Assembly: GCA_963710535.1 (NCBI GenBank) | Contig: CAVQAW010000007.1 | Span: 310,001 to 374,000 of the forward strand | Reading direction: 5' to 3' | Length of the DNA: 64,000 bases | DNA from: Pelagihabitans sp963710535 | GTDB taxonomy: Bacteria > Bacteroidota > Bacteroidia > Flavobacteriales > Flavobacteriaceae | Shown here: positions 8,983 to 17,814 of the stretch, piece by piece | Layout of the letters: every line of letters starts with the position of its first letter | Numbering within the stretch: position 1 is the stretch's first letter | Notes under the pieces: model-generated | Database searches by the model: none | Told to the model about the DNA's origin: nothing | What the model saw: the letters and a program-made list of their open reading frames with translations, nothing else | Made by a program: the position numbers and the translations under genes

Positions 8983-9549
8983 ATGACTTCTGAAACCATC
9001 ATCAGTATCTTTTTGGGTATAGGTTTGGCTGCTTCGGTCGGATTCCGGATATTTTTACCCCTGTTCGCCTTGAGTTTGGCTTCCTATTTCGATGTCTGGG
9101 CCTTAAATGAAAGTTGGCAATGGATCGGTAGTTTGGCAGCGGTCATTACCTTCGGCGTGGCCACTTTCGTGGAGCTATTCGCTTATTTCATACCCTTTGT
9201 GGATAACTTGCTCGATGGTTTTGCCGTACCTTTGGCGGCCATTGCAGGGACGGCGGTAATGGTCTCCACCGTTGCCGATTTAGACCCCATAGTGACTTGG
9301 TCCCTGGCCATCATCGCGGGGGGCGGCACGGCGACGGCCATTAAAGGCGCCGGGGCGACCGGGAGACTGGCGTCAACGGCCTCTACTGGAGGGATGGGCA
9401 ACCCGGTGGTGTCGGCCATAGAAACCGGTACCGCAATTGTAGTGACCACGGCTTCCATTTTTTTTCCCATTTTGGCAGCGGTGTTGGTCATTATCATATT
9501 GTTCATCATTTTTAAGGTCTATCGAATGCTAAGGCCCAAGAAGAATTAA
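8983..9549 (+). CDS. DUF4126 family membrane protein
   Basis: A 188-residue hydrophobic protein with about five membrane helices and a Gly/Ala/Thr-rich loop (GGGTATAIKGAGATGRLASTAST) typical of DUF4126. The start IISIFLGIGLAASVGFRIFLPLF is also characteristic. Function unknown. Its stop lies 13 bases before kdsB, so it is probably the first gene of the kdsB-HAD-kdnB-acyltransferase group. That context may point to the envelope, but this is only inference. Confidence 0.85.
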   Translation: MTSETIISIFLGIGLAASVGFRIFLPLFALSLASYFDVWALNESWQWIGSLAAVITFGVATFVELFAYFIPFVDNLLDGFAVPLAAIAGTAVMVSTVADLDPIVTWSLAIIAGGGTATAIKGAGATGRLASTASTGGMGNPVVSAIETGTAIVVTTASIFFPILAAVLVIIILFIIFKVYRMLRPKKN

Positions 9550-9562
9550 AAGCAAAAGAAAG

Positions 9563-10291
9563 GTGAAAATCATCGCAATGATTCCCGCTCGATATGCGGC
9601 CTCCAGATTTCCCGCGAAGTTGATGCAGGACCTTGGTGGCAAACCCGTAATTGTAAGAACCTATGAAGCAGCGGAAAATACCGGGCTATTTGAGGCGGTT
9701 TATGTGGTAACGGATAGCCAACTTATTTATGAAACAATAGTAAACGCTGGTGGCAAGGCCATCATGAGCATCAAGGAACACGAATGTGGAAGTGATCGCA
9801 TAGCGGAAGCCGTCAGCGATATGGATATCGATATCGTCGTCAATGTTCAGGGCGATGAACCCTTTACAGAGAAGGAAAGTCTCTCAAGTGTCCTGGATGT
9901 TTTTTCACACGATGTAGATATGGAAATCGATTTGGCCTCCTTGATGGTCAGGATTACCGACTGGGATGAGATCAACAATCCCAACACCGTAAAGGTAGTG
10001 GTCGACAAACGCAACTTCGCCCTTTACTTTTCAAGGTCACCGATACCTTATCCCAGGGCCAAGGATATTGAATCTACCCATTTTAAACATAAAGGTATTT
10101 ATGCTTTCCGTAAACGCGCGTTGATGGATTTTCAACGCTTGCCTATGCTGGGTCTGGAGGCTACCGAGAAGATTGAGGCAATTCGTTATCTTGAGTATGG
10201 CAAAAAAATAAAAATGGTGGAAACCACCGTTTCGGGAATAGAAATCGATACTCCCGAGGATCTTGAAAAGGCGAAGAAGGCATGGAAGTAG
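9563..10291 (+). CDS. kdsB: CMP-Kdo (or CMP-Kdo8N) synthetase KdsB
   Basis: A 242-residue 3-deoxy-manno-octulosonate cytidylyltransferase. It activates Kdo with CTP for transfer to lipid A. The nucleotide-binding start is MIPARYAASRFPAKLM, followed by NVQGDEPF and SRSPIPYPR. The GTG at 9563 begins the conserved N-terminus directly and is taken as the start. It overlaps the following HAD gene by 10 bases. With kdnB two genes downstream, the natural substrate may be 8-amino-3,8-dideoxy-Kdo, as for the Shewanella enzyme encoded beside kdnA and kdnB. Family assignment is certain; the substrate variant is inference. Confidence 0.95.
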   Translation: MKIIAMIPARYAASRFPAKLMQDLGGKPVIVRTYEAAENTGLFEAVYVVTDSQLIYETIVNAGGKAIMSIKEHECGSDRIAEAVSDMDIDIVVNVQGDEPFTEKESLSSVLDVFSHDVDMEIDLASLMVRITDWDEINNPNTVKVVVDKRNFALYFSRSPIPYPRAKDIESTHFKHKGIYAFRKRALMDFQRLPMLGLEATEKIEAIRYLEYGKKIKMVETTVSGIEIDTPEDLEKAKKAWK

Positions 10292-10981
10292 ATTTTTCAA
10301 ATATCAAGGTAATCGGTTTTGATGCCGATGATACCCTTTGGGTTAATGAAACCTATTTTCGCAATGCCGAAGAGCAGTTCACCTCCCTACTGGAAAAATA
10401 TGAGACCAAGAACAAAATAGACCAGGAACTTTTCAGGATGGAAATGAAAAACCTTGAATTGTATGGCTATGGCATCAAGGGGTTCATGCTCTCGATGATC
10501 GAGTCGGCCATGGAATTATCGAATAATCAGGTTTCACAGGCAACGCTTTCGCAAATCTTGACTCTTGGTAAAGAGATGATAGCCCACCCTGTGGAATTAT
10601 TGGAGGGCGTTAAAGGAAGTCCTGGAGGTACTTGTTAATAAATATAGACTCATCGTTCTGACCAAGGGCGATCTGTTAGATCAAGAACGCAAATTGGAAC
10701 GCTCAAGCTTATCGGAATATTTTCACCATGTTGAAGTATTGAGCGATAAAAAGGAAACCAATTACAAGAATCTTTTGGATCATTTGGAAATCGACGTCAA
10801 GGAGTTCTTGATGATAGGGAATTCCTTACGTTCCGATGTGCTGCCGATCCTCAACATCGGTGCACAAGCGGTACATGTTCCGTTTCACACCACCTGGAAA
10901 CACGAACTTATTTCGGAGGTCGATGGCAACCATCGATATTTGACATTGAATGGGTTAAAACAGGTGCTCGACTACTTGTAA
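10282..10981 (+). pseudogene. HAD-superfamily phosphatase, one-base frameshift
   Basis: A cap-bearing HAD phosphatase of about 232 residues split across two frames. The first part (10282-10638) carries the nucleophile motif FDADDTLWVNE and a helical cap. It stops early after LLEGVKGSPGGTC. The second part, in the next frame to 10981, continues the same protein: VLEVLVNKYRLIVLTKGDL (motif II Thr, motif III Lys) and MIGNSLRSDV (motif IV). Removing one G from the GG at 10615-10616 restores the reading VKEVLEVLVNKY. Apart from this base both halves look intact, so a recent mutation or a consensus error are both possible. It sits between kdsB and kdnB, where a sugar-phosphate phosphatase role could be imagined, but the cap makes it unlike KdsC. 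Confidence 0.8.
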
Positions 10982-10989
10982 TCTTGATT

Positions 10990-12117
10990 ATGGAAATTAA
11001 AAAAGAAATACGATTGAAAGAAAACACAAAAGCGCAAATCACCAGTTACAAGAATTTTCCAATGGTTCCGCGGGTTATTTATGGCCAGGGCAGTTTCGAC
11101 CAACTGGGGGAATTGCTGATGCCCATACGCAAAAATGCCGATGCGCCATGTATCTTCCTTGTCGATGACATATTTGAAGGGGCTTCCCTAGCCATGCGGA
11201 TACCTTTGATTTTCAACGACCAGATCATTTTTATTTCGGCAGCGGAAGAACCCAAGACGGTTCAAGTCGATGCGCTCGTTGCGAAAATTAAGAGCAGTTT
11301 TGGCGAACCACCTTCGGCGATCATCGGCATTGGTGGCGGTACATTGCTCGACCTGTCCAAGGCGGTAGCCATTATGCTGACCAATAAGGGCAATGCCTGC
11401 GAATACCAAGGGTGGGACCTGGTTCGGCAGGCAGCGATATATCACTTGGGCATCCCTACCATCAGTGGAACAGGGGCTGAAGTTTCCCGTACTACGGTGC
11501 TTTTGGGGCCTGACAAGAAATTGGGCATCAATTCCGACTATACCGTTTTTGACCAGGTACTGCTCGATCCAGATCTGACTCAAGGGGTAAGTAAGGAACA
11601 ATGGTTTTATACCGGAATGGACTGTTTTATTCATTGTATCGAATCGTTGGAGGGCACTTACCTCAATGCTTTTAGCCAAACCTATGGTGAAAAGGCCCTG
11701 GATTTGTGTAAAGAAGTGTTTCTGGAAGATCTGTCCCCTTTGGATTCCCGAGAGAAATTAATGATGGCCTCATGGCATGGCGGGATGAGCATTGCTTATT
11801 CCCAAGTCGGGGTGGCCCACGCCTTGAGTTATGGCCTTTCCTATTTAATGGGCGTTAAACATGGCATCGGCAATTGTCTGGTGTTCCAGCATTTACAGGA
11901 GTTCTATCCAGAGGGCGTGGCCCTGTTCAATAAAATGAGGCAACGACATGATATAGTGCTTCCCCAAGGTATATGTGCCGATCTTTCCGACGGTGACTAT
12001 GATATCATGATCAAAGTTTCCCTTGGCATGGAACCACTATGGGAAAACGCCCTGGGCAAAAGATGGAGAACCACCGTGACCCCTCAGAAATTAAAGGCTA
12101 TTTACCAAAAGATTTAG
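10990..12117 (+). CDS. kdnB: 3-deoxy-D-manno-octulosonate 8-oxidase KdnB (iron-containing alcohol dehydrogenase)
   Basis: A 375-residue iron-containing alcohol dehydrogenase. The NAD-binding glycine motif is IIGIGGGTLLDLSKA. Metal ligands are visible as Asp and His in GMDCFIHCIES and two His in GVAHALSYG and GVKHGIGN. Segments such as ISGTGAEVSRT, NSDYTVFDQVLLDPDL and QWFYTGMDC closely recall Shewanella KdnB, which oxidises C8 of Kdo before KdnA transaminates it to 8-amino-Kdo. The neighbouring kdsB supports this. kdnA is not in the window. The ATG at 10990 is chosen over the TTG at 10984. If not KdnB, it is a close relative in the same subfamily. Confidence 0.78.
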   Translation: MEIKKEIRLKENTKAQITSYKNFPMVPRVIYGQGSFDQLGELLMPIRKNADAPCIFLVDDIFEGASLAMRIPLIFNDQIIFISAAEEPKTVQVDALVAKIKSSFGEPPSAIIGIGGGTLLDLSKAVAIMLTNKGNACEYQGWDLVRQAAIYHLGIPTISGTGAEVSRTTVLLGPDKKLGINSDYTVFDQVLLDPDLTQGVSKEQWFYTGMDCFIHCIESLEGTYLNAFSQTYGEKALDLCKEVFLEDLSPLDSREKLMMASWHGGMSIAYSQVGVAHALSYGLSYLMGVKHGIGNCLVFQHLQEFYPEGVALFNKMRQRHDIVLPQGICADLSDGDYDIMIKVSLGMEPLWENALGKRWRTTVTPQKLKAIYQKI

Positions 12118-12212
12118 GAGATGGCATAGCATGATGCCAAGCCGGTAACCACAGCAATTCGGCTCGAACCATGGGCCTGCCACCACAATGACCGGTTTTT
12201 AACGCCAACTGT

Positions 12213-12752
12213 ATGCATAAACTTGCGAAGTTCCTCTATTTCAAAATCATGGGATGGTCCCTTGAAGGTGACCTCCCCAGACAGCTCAAAAAGTATGTCA
12301 TCATTGTCGTCCCCCATACCAGTTGGTTCGACTTCTTTTTGGGACTCCTGATCAGGACGGTGTTGCAGGAACAAATAAATTATATTGGAAAAAAGAGCCT
12401 GTTCGGGCCGCCATTTGGGTGGTTTTTCCGATGGATGGGAGGGGCCCCTATCGATCGCAGCAAAAGCAGCGATACGGTCAGTGCCACCGCCAAAATATTC
12501 CAAACCAGGGAGGAATTCAGATTGGCCCTGTCGCCTGAGGGAACACGTAAAAAGGTGGAGCAATGGAAAACAGGATTTTACTATATTTCCAAGGCTGCTA
12601 AGGTGCCCATAGTACTGGTGGCCTTCGATTACGGCGCCAAGCGTATTAAAATTTCAGAGCCCCGGTTTACCACCGAAAATATGGAAGACGATTTCAAGAA
12701 TTATCGCTTATTCTTTAAAGGGGTCGTGGGTAAGATCCCTGAATATACTTAA
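12213..12752 (+). CDS. 1-acyl-sn-glycerol-3-phosphate acyltransferase family protein (PlsC-like)
   Basis: A 179-residue lysophospholipid acyltransferase-fold protein. The catalytic H-x4-D motif is HTSWFD (His35-Asp40) and the phosphate-binding motif is SPEGTRKK (around residues 107-114). GGAPIDRSKSS corresponds to the third conserved block. It is shorter than classical PlsC and lacks a clear N-terminal membrane helix. This fits the short 'lysophospholipid acyltransferase' group of Bacteroidota. It lies 95 bases after kdnB on the same strand and may be the last gene of the envelope-lipid group. The acceptor substrate is unknown. Confidence 0.87.
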   Translation: MHKLAKFLYFKIMGWSLEGDLPRQLKKYVIIVVPHTSWFDFFLGLLIRTVLQEQINYIGKKSLFGPPFGWFFRWMGGAPIDRSKSSDTVSATAKIFQTREEFRLALSPEGTRKKVEQWKTGFYYISKAAKVPIVLVAFDYGAKRIKISEPRFTTENMEDDFKNYRLFFKGVVGKIPEYT

Positions 12753-13170
12753 ACCCTTTCACACGCACAGCCAATAATGCTCGTTTCAAAAATACCGTGG
12801 TCGTCATAATCATATTCGCCCGTGCGCTGCAAGGTCAGGGGTAAGTTTCCCCCTTCATCGACGACATCGATGCTATTCATATTGTCCCATCAGTGAAATA
12901 GGCCCTGTTTGCTCCTCAACTGCCCGTCAATTCACTTATTTTAAAAGGGCGTCTTTGACCAATACCCCCGATGGACTATCTATCCTTTGAACAAGAATGT
13001 ATCAACAGTGCAAAAAAAGGGGTGAATAGAATGAATTTGCTTGGAGCTTTCATGACCATGCAGTTTTTTGATCAATAAAAGGATAGAAACAGTCTTCAAC
13101 CCAGAAAATTATCGGCAAGTGTCTGTTATGACATGATTAGTATCATTTTAGGAATACCGGTGATTTAAAA
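12753..13170. other. Intergenic stretch with two tiny open frames
   Basis: About 420 bases without a convincing gene. On the minus strand, 12880-12749 is open for 43 codons and ends inside the acyltransferase stop codon; its peptide includes GEYDYDDHGIFETSI. On the plus strand, 12971-13078 is open for 35 codons (starting MDYLSFEQECINS). Both peptides look protein-like in composition, but neither has a recognisable family or start signal. They may be relics of a deleted gene. Confidence 0.3.
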
Positions 13171-13881
13171 TCACTCCTGCATGGTGTGGTAAACGTTCTG
13201 GACATCATCGTCTTCCTCGATTTTTTCCAATAGTTTTTCCACATCGGCCGCCTCTTCCTCGGAAAGTTCCTTGGTGACTTGGGGAATGCGTTCAAAACCG
13301 GAAGAGAGTATCTCGATCTCGCGATGTTCAAGCTCTTTCTGAATGGCGCCAAAACTTTCGAACGGACCATAAATCAGAATGCCATCATCATCCACGAAAA
13401 CCTCTTCGGCCCCAAAATCGATCAGTTCAAGTTCCAGTTCCTCCGGATCGATCCCTTCTGCCGGAATTCTAAAATTGCAGGTATGGTCGAACATAAACTC
13501 CACCGAGCCGGAAGTGCCCAAACTGCCATTGCACTTATTGAAGTAACTTCTAACATTGGCCACCGTTCTTGTATTGTTGTCGGTTGCCGTCTCGATCAAT
13601 ATGGCGATGCCATGCGGGGCATAACCCTCGAAAAGCACCTCTTTAAAGTCGCCCAAACTTTTGTCGGAGGCCCTTTTTATGGCTCGCTCCACATTGTCCT
13701 TTGGCATGTTCACCGCCTTGGCATTCTGTATAACCGCGCGCAATCTGGCATTGGAACTAGGATCCGGACCCCCTTCCTTGACCGCCATTACGATATCCTT
13801 ACCTATACGCGTGAACGCTTTGGACATGGCCGACCATCGCTTCATTTTGCGCGCTTTCCTAAATTCGAATGCTCTTCCCAT
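13171..13881 (-). CDS. YebC/PmpR (TACO1) family protein
   Basis: A 236-residue YebC/TACO1-family protein. Members have been described as DNA-binding regulators and, more recently, as translation factors that relieve stalling on proline-rich sequence. The start is MGRAFEFRKARKMKRWSAMSK. Domain I continues with GGPDPSSNARLRAVIQNAKAVNMPKDNVERAIKRA. Domains II/III contain FEGYAPHGIAI, TATDNNTRT and the EEEAADVEKLLE tail. The form with MGRAFEFRKARK is the one usual in Bacteroidota. A promoter is seen 31 bases upstream. No operon partner is apparent. Confidence 0.93.
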   Translation of the reverse strand: MGRAFEFRKARKMKRWSAMSKAFTRIGKDIVMAVKEGGPDPSSNARLRAVIQNAKAVNMPKDNVERAIKRASDKSLGDFKEVLFEGYAPHGIAILIETATDNNTRTVANVRSYFNKCNGSLGTSGSVEFMFDHTCNFRIPAEGIDPEELELELIDFGAEEVFVDDDGILIYGPFESFGAIQKELEHREIEILSSGFERIPQVTKELSEEEAADVEKLLEKIEEDDDVQNVYHTMQE

Positions 13882-13911
13882 GAACTGATTCTACAACAAA
13901 TTGAACTTCCG

Positions 13912-13943
13912 CAAATTTAAAGATAAAAAACCCCAATAAGCAA
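13912..13943 (-). promoter_or_regulatory. Promoter of the YebC-family gene
   Basis: On the minus strand: TTG (13943-13941), 21 bases, then TAAATTTG (13919-13912). The -7 box is a full match to TAnnTTTG and lies 31 bases before the ATG. Confidence 0.55.
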
Positions 13944-14011
13944 GTCGCAAACCTTACGGATTTGGTTTCACTTTTTCATGACAATGTTGACCAACTCCCT
14001 GGTGTACCATG

Positions 14012-14299
14012 CTATTCCGCCTCAATTATTTTTTCGATGGTCTTCGCCAGCTTAAAATCTTTTTCGGTCACTCCGGAAGCATCGTGGGTATTGAGCCTTA
14101 TGTTCAAGGAATTGTAGACGTTGCTCCAATCTGGATGGTGGTTTTGGGCCTCGCATTCAAAAGCGATGCGGGTCATAGTGGTAAAGGCTTCCTTGAAATT
14201 CGAAAATTGGAAAGAGGTTTCGATCGCACCGTCGACATATTCCCACCCCTCCATTGATTTGAGCCTTTCTTCGATTTCTACAATAGATAGTTTTTCCAT
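14012..14299 (-). CDS. phhB: 4a-hydroxytetrahydrobiopterin dehydratase (pterin-4a-carbinolamine dehydratase)
   Basis: A 95-residue pterin-4a-carbinolamine dehydratase. It regenerates the pterin cofactor after aromatic amino acid hydroxylation. The family signature is complete: the histidine pair and Pro in QNHHPDWSNVYN, and the second histidine in LNTHDASGVTEKD. The length is normal. No phenylalanine hydroxylase is encoded in this window, so the partner is elsewhere or the protein has another pterin-related role. It is followed on the same strand by no close gene. Confidence 0.93.
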   Translation of the reverse strand: MEKLSIVEIEERLKSMEGWEYVDGAIETSFQFSNFKEAFTTMTRIAFECEAQNHHPDWSNVYNSLNIRLNTHDASGVTEKDFKLAKTIEKIIEAE

Positions 14300-14367
14300 G
14301 GATAATTGATTTTGATAAAGTTAATCAAACTGTGCGATGGGATACAAAAAAACGCGATAATCCCGAT

Positions 14368-15195
14368 TCAATTGAGAATATGCTGGTCAATGATTTCCTG
14401 ATAGCTTACCTGAAGATTTTTTGGCAGCTTGTTTTCTTTGGGCAATACCGCCATATAGCGCTCTTCATTGGTGGTGTACACCCTTTTATAGATCGGACTG
14501 AAGTTGCCGATCCGCTCCATAACCTCTTTGATAAAGTCGTCATGGTGTACCAAATCGTAGCTGCCCAGATGATAGATGCCGCTTTTGTTGCGGTTGATGA
14601 GGTAATGTACTTGCTGTGTGAACTTGTCATCATTGGTCACGTTCAGCACCAGATTGGGAAACACCTCTATGGGCAGATTTTGTTGCACATTGCTTTTGAT
14701 TTCCTTGATACGGGGAGATTGGTTCCCGAAAACCATCGGCAGCCTTAAAATGCCCATTTTCTTCTTGGGCAACCGCAGCAACATATTTTCGATCTTTATC
14801 TTCAACCGTCCATAGATGCTTTCCGAAAGCGTCTTGTCGAATTCATAGGATGGGTATTTGCTATAAGCATCAAAAACGTTTGCGGAGGAGAGGAAGTAGA
14901 TCCTGCAATCATTTTCCCATACATACTCCACCATGTGCTGGTGTGCCTGTATCTGGGCGGCAAAATTTCCCCTTAATGCCGAGATGATGATTTGGGGCCG
15001 TACTTTTTCCAGCAGTTGGAAAATGTCGTCTTCTGCCATATCGTAACGAAAAAACTGTTGGTTGTCACTGAACCCTTTTGTGGCCGAAAAGTAGGTGCCG
15101 TAGGTGTCATAATAAGCACGAAGTTCTTTATAGAGGGCATTTCCCAAGAATCCGCTTCCTCCTAAAATCAATATTTTTTTAGATCCTTCAAGCAC
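14368..15195 (-). CDS. SDR-family NAD(P)-dependent sugar-nucleotide-type reductase
   Basis: A 275-residue extended/atypical short-chain dehydrogenase related to dTDP-4-dehydrorhamnose reductase. The N-terminus has the dinucleotide motif ILILGGSGFLGNAL. IYFLSSANVFD holds the catalytic Ser region. The usual YxxxK appears to be represented by the downstream segment YGRLKIKIE (Tyr-x3-Lys). RLPMVFG is the conserved Pro-containing strand. Substrate unknown. It lies just downstream of gcvT on the same strand, with 26 bases between them, so it may be co-transcribed with gcvT, though the functions do not obviously connect. Confidence 0.72.
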   Translation of the reverse strand: MLEGSKKILILGGSGFLGNALYKELRAYYDTYGTYFSATKGFSDNQQFFRYDMAEDDIFQLLEKVRPQIIISALRGNFAAQIQAHQHMVEYVWENDCRIYFLSSANVFDAYSKYPSYEFDKTLSESIYGRLKIKIENMLLRLPKKKMGILRLPMVFGNQSPRIKEIKSNVQQNLPIEVFPNLVLNVTNDDKFTQQVHYLINRNKSGIYHLGSYDLVHHDDFIKEVMERIGNFSPIYKRVYTTNEERYMAVLPKENKLPKNLQVSYQEIIDQHILN

Positions 15196-15221
15196 TGCTC
15201 ATTTCTTTAGTTATAGGAGGT

Positions 15222-16307
15222 TCAGCCTTTATAAAAAGGCAATTTTACCACTGAAGCAGGTACCGAATTTTTCCTGATCTGAATCCCTATCTTACTTCCA
15301 ATGGCGGCAAATTCGACAGGAACATAACCAAGCCCGATGCCTTTGCCCAAGCTGGGCGACATGGTGCCTGAAGTAACGACCCCAATCGGGTTGCCCGCAC
15401 CATCGAGTATTTGATAATCGTGTCGGGGTATGCCCCTTTCCTCCAGTTCGAAGGCCACCAGCTTCCTTTTGGCCCCAGTTTCCTTTTCCTTGGCCAATGC
15501 CTTACTGTTCACAAAATCTTTGGTAAACTTCGTGATCCATCCAAGTCCCGCTTCAATAGGGGATGTTTGATCATTGATATCATTGCCATAGAGACAGTAT
15601 CCCATCTCCAGGCGCAAGGTATCACGGGCCGCGAGACCAATGGGCTTGATGCCGAAATCTGCACCGGCTTCAAAGACCTTGTCCCATATTTGTTGGACCT
15701 CCCCATTCTTGCAATAAATTTCAAAACCGCCCGATCCCGTATATCCAGTGGCGGATATGATTACATGATCGACGCCTGCAAAATCGGCGACCTCAAAATG
15801 ATAGAAACCGATACCCGAAAGGTCGACCGTGGTCAACTTTTGCATGGCTTCCACCGCTTTTGGTCCTTGGATGGCCAAGAGGGAATATTGCTCCGAAATG
15901 TTGCGCATCTCAGCACCAAAATCGGCATTATACTTTGAAACGTGGTCCCAATCCTTCTCAATATTCGATGCATTGACGACCAATAAGTATTGTTCCTCCT
16001 TGATGCGGTACACGATCAGATCATCGACAATGCCACCTGTTTCGTTGGGCAGGCAACTGTATTGTGCCCTTCCGATAGTGAGTTTGGACGCGTCGTTGGA
16101 AGTTACTTTTTGGATGAGGTCGAGCGCCCTTGGGCCAGAAATCAAAAACTCCCCCATATGGGAGACATCAAAAACGCCAACCCCTTTTCGCACGGTTTCA
16201 TGTTCCGCGTTCACGCCTTCATAGGAAACCGGCATGTTATAACCGGCGAAGGGAACCATTTTTGCACCCAACGCTTCATGGGTCTTGGTAAGGGCTGTAT
16301 TTTTCAT
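15222..16307 (-). CDS. gcvT: Glycine cleavage system aminomethyltransferase (T protein)
   Basis: A 361-residue T protein. It takes the aminomethyl group from H protein and, with tetrahydrofolate, releases ammonia and methylene-THF. Family segments are MVPFAGYNMPVSY near the start, GVFDVSHMGEF, the folate-site region TGYTGSGGFEIY and the C-terminal SGTMSPSLGKGIGLGYV. The length is normal for the bacterial enzyme. The H and P protein genes are not in the window. No glycine riboswitch is seen in the 110 bases upstream. Confidence 0.97.
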   Translation of the reverse strand: MKNTALTKTHEALGAKMVPFAGYNMPVSYEGVNAEHETVRKGVGVFDVSHMGEFLISGPRALDLIQKVTSNDASKLTIGRAQYSCLPNETGGIVDDLIVYRIKEEQYLLVVNASNIEKDWDHVSKYNADFGAEMRNISEQYSLLAIQGPKAVEAMQKLTTVDLSGIGFYHFEVADFAGVDHVIISATGYTGSGGFEIYCKNGEVQQIWDKVFEAGADFGIKPIGLAARDTLRLEMGYCLYGNDINDQTSPIEAGLGWITKFTKDFVNSKALAKEKETGAKRKLVAFELEERGIPRHDYQILDGAGNPIGVVTSGTMSPSLGKGIGLGYVPVEFAAIGSKIGIQIRKNSVPASVVKLPFYKG

Positions 16308-16417
16308 TGTTCGTTCGAATTTGCTGGCAAAGCTATAGAATTATATAGCGAATGGAACACCCGATCAGCCGATGTTTTACACAAATTGGTGTTAATTGCA
16401 TGCAGCTTGTGCATTGG

Positions 16418-17713
16418 CTAGCGGTTGAGCAGGAATGTTTTCAATTCTTGATAGGTGCTTATTTTGACCGATTTCTTTTCCTTTCGGAGCACCTTTTCGA
16501 TTTGGGGAGGAATTTCCAATCGGATGCCCAGGGTGCTTTCCACCACATCCAAAAATTTCACGGGATGGGCGGTCTCCAGGAATATGCCATAGATTTCGGG
16601 ATCTTCCGCCAGATAGGCCTTTAATCCCAAATATCCGACAGCCCCATGCGGATCGGCTATATACCCCGATTGTTGATGGATTCTGCGAATCGCTTCTTTG
16701 GTTTCCTGATCGGTGAAGGAAAAGGAGGAAAGATTTTTGGAAAGTTTCGCCAAATCATTCCCGTACAAATTTCTGATCCGCACAAAATTGCTGGGATCAC
16801 CAACATCCATGGCATTGCTGATGGTGGGGCTGGAGGGTTTGGGGCTGTAACGACCCGTTTTCAAAAATTGGGGAACCGTGTCGTTGATATTGGTGGCCGC
16901 AATGAAATGCTTGACGGGCATTCCCATTTGTTGGGCGACCATGCCTGCGCAAATATTGCCAAAATTACCACTGGGCACCGAAAAAACGATTTCTTTCCCC
17001 TTTTTTTTCGCCTGTTGGTAAGCAAATAGGAAATAGAACATTTGAGGCAGCCAGCGTGCCACATTGATGGAATTCGCCGAAGTAAGTTGCATCGCATCAA
17101 GCAGATCCTTATCGACAAAGGCGGCTTTGACCATGCGCTGACAGTCATCGAAGTTTCCGTTTACCTCCAAAGCAACGATGTTCTGCCCTAAAGTCGTCAG
17201 TTGTCTTTCTTGGATATCACTTACTTTTCCGCTGGGATAAAGGATGACCACATTCACCCCTTTTACGCCCAAAAACCCATTGGCCACGGCCCCACCTGTA
17301 TCACCGGAAGTCGCCACCAAAACGGTGACTTCGGTCGCGCTATGTTGGGAGAAGTGCCCAAGGCATTGCGCCATGAACCGCGCGCCCACATCCTTAAATG
17401 CCATGGTAGGCCCATGAAACAATTCAAGTACCGCTATATTTTCCTCAATTTCCCTTAAAGGAAACTCAAAATCGAGTACTTCTGCCAAAATCGTTTTTAG
17501 CGTTGTTTCGGGAAGGTCTTCCGACACAAATTGGGCCATGGCGCGATAGGCGATTTCCGTCTTGGAAAGGGTCTCAATACCTTTAAAAAAATCTCCGGGC
17601 AGCGCCGTGATCTGTTCAGGAAAATATAGGCCGCCGTCGGGGGCGATGCCCCTTATCACCGCTTCTTTGAAGCGCACTTTATTTGTATTGTTGTTAAGGC
17701 TATAAAAATTCAT
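16418..17713 (-). CDS. thrC: Threonine synthase
   Basis: A 431-residue PLP enzyme that converts O-phosphohomoserine to threonine. The PLP lysine is in FHGPTMAFKDVGARF. VATSGDTGGAVANG is the phosphate/substrate loop and FSVPSGNFGNICAG binds the PLP phosphate. The length and start fit the shorter class of bacterial threonine synthases. It is the last gene of thrA-thrB-thrC, about 100 bases after thrB. Cytoplasmic. Confidence 0.97.
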   Translation of the reverse strand: MNFYSLNNNTNKVRFKEAVIRGIAPDGGLYFPEQITALPGDFFKGIETLSKTEIAYRAMAQFVSEDLPETTLKTILAEVLDFEFPLREIEENIAVLELFHGPTMAFKDVGARFMAQCLGHFSQHSATEVTVLVATSGDTGGAVANGFLGVKGVNVVILYPSGKVSDIQERQLTTLGQNIVALEVNGNFDDCQRMVKAAFVDKDLLDAMQLTSANSINVARWLPQMFYFLFAYQQAKKKGKEIVFSVPSGNFGNICAGMVAQQMGMPVKHFIAATNINDTVPQFLKTGRYSPKPSSPTISNAMDVGDPSNFVRIRNLYGNDLAKLSKNLSSFSFTDQETKEAIRRIHQQSGYIADPHGAVGYLGLKAYLAEDPEIYGIFLETAHPVKFLDVVESTLGIRLEIPPQIEKVLRKEKKSVKISTYQELKTFLLNR

Positions 17714-17814
17714 CTTTTCGCTGTTATCGGCTGCCCGTTTAAAGTGTTTTTGGTCTTGGGTGCATCTACATAAAGGCCGCCGTATATTTCATTTGCGATC
17801 AAAAAATACAATGC

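Noticed and set aside
16308..16417. Glycine riboswitch before gcvT
   Set aside because: The 110-base gap is short and I see none of the conserved riboswitch core.
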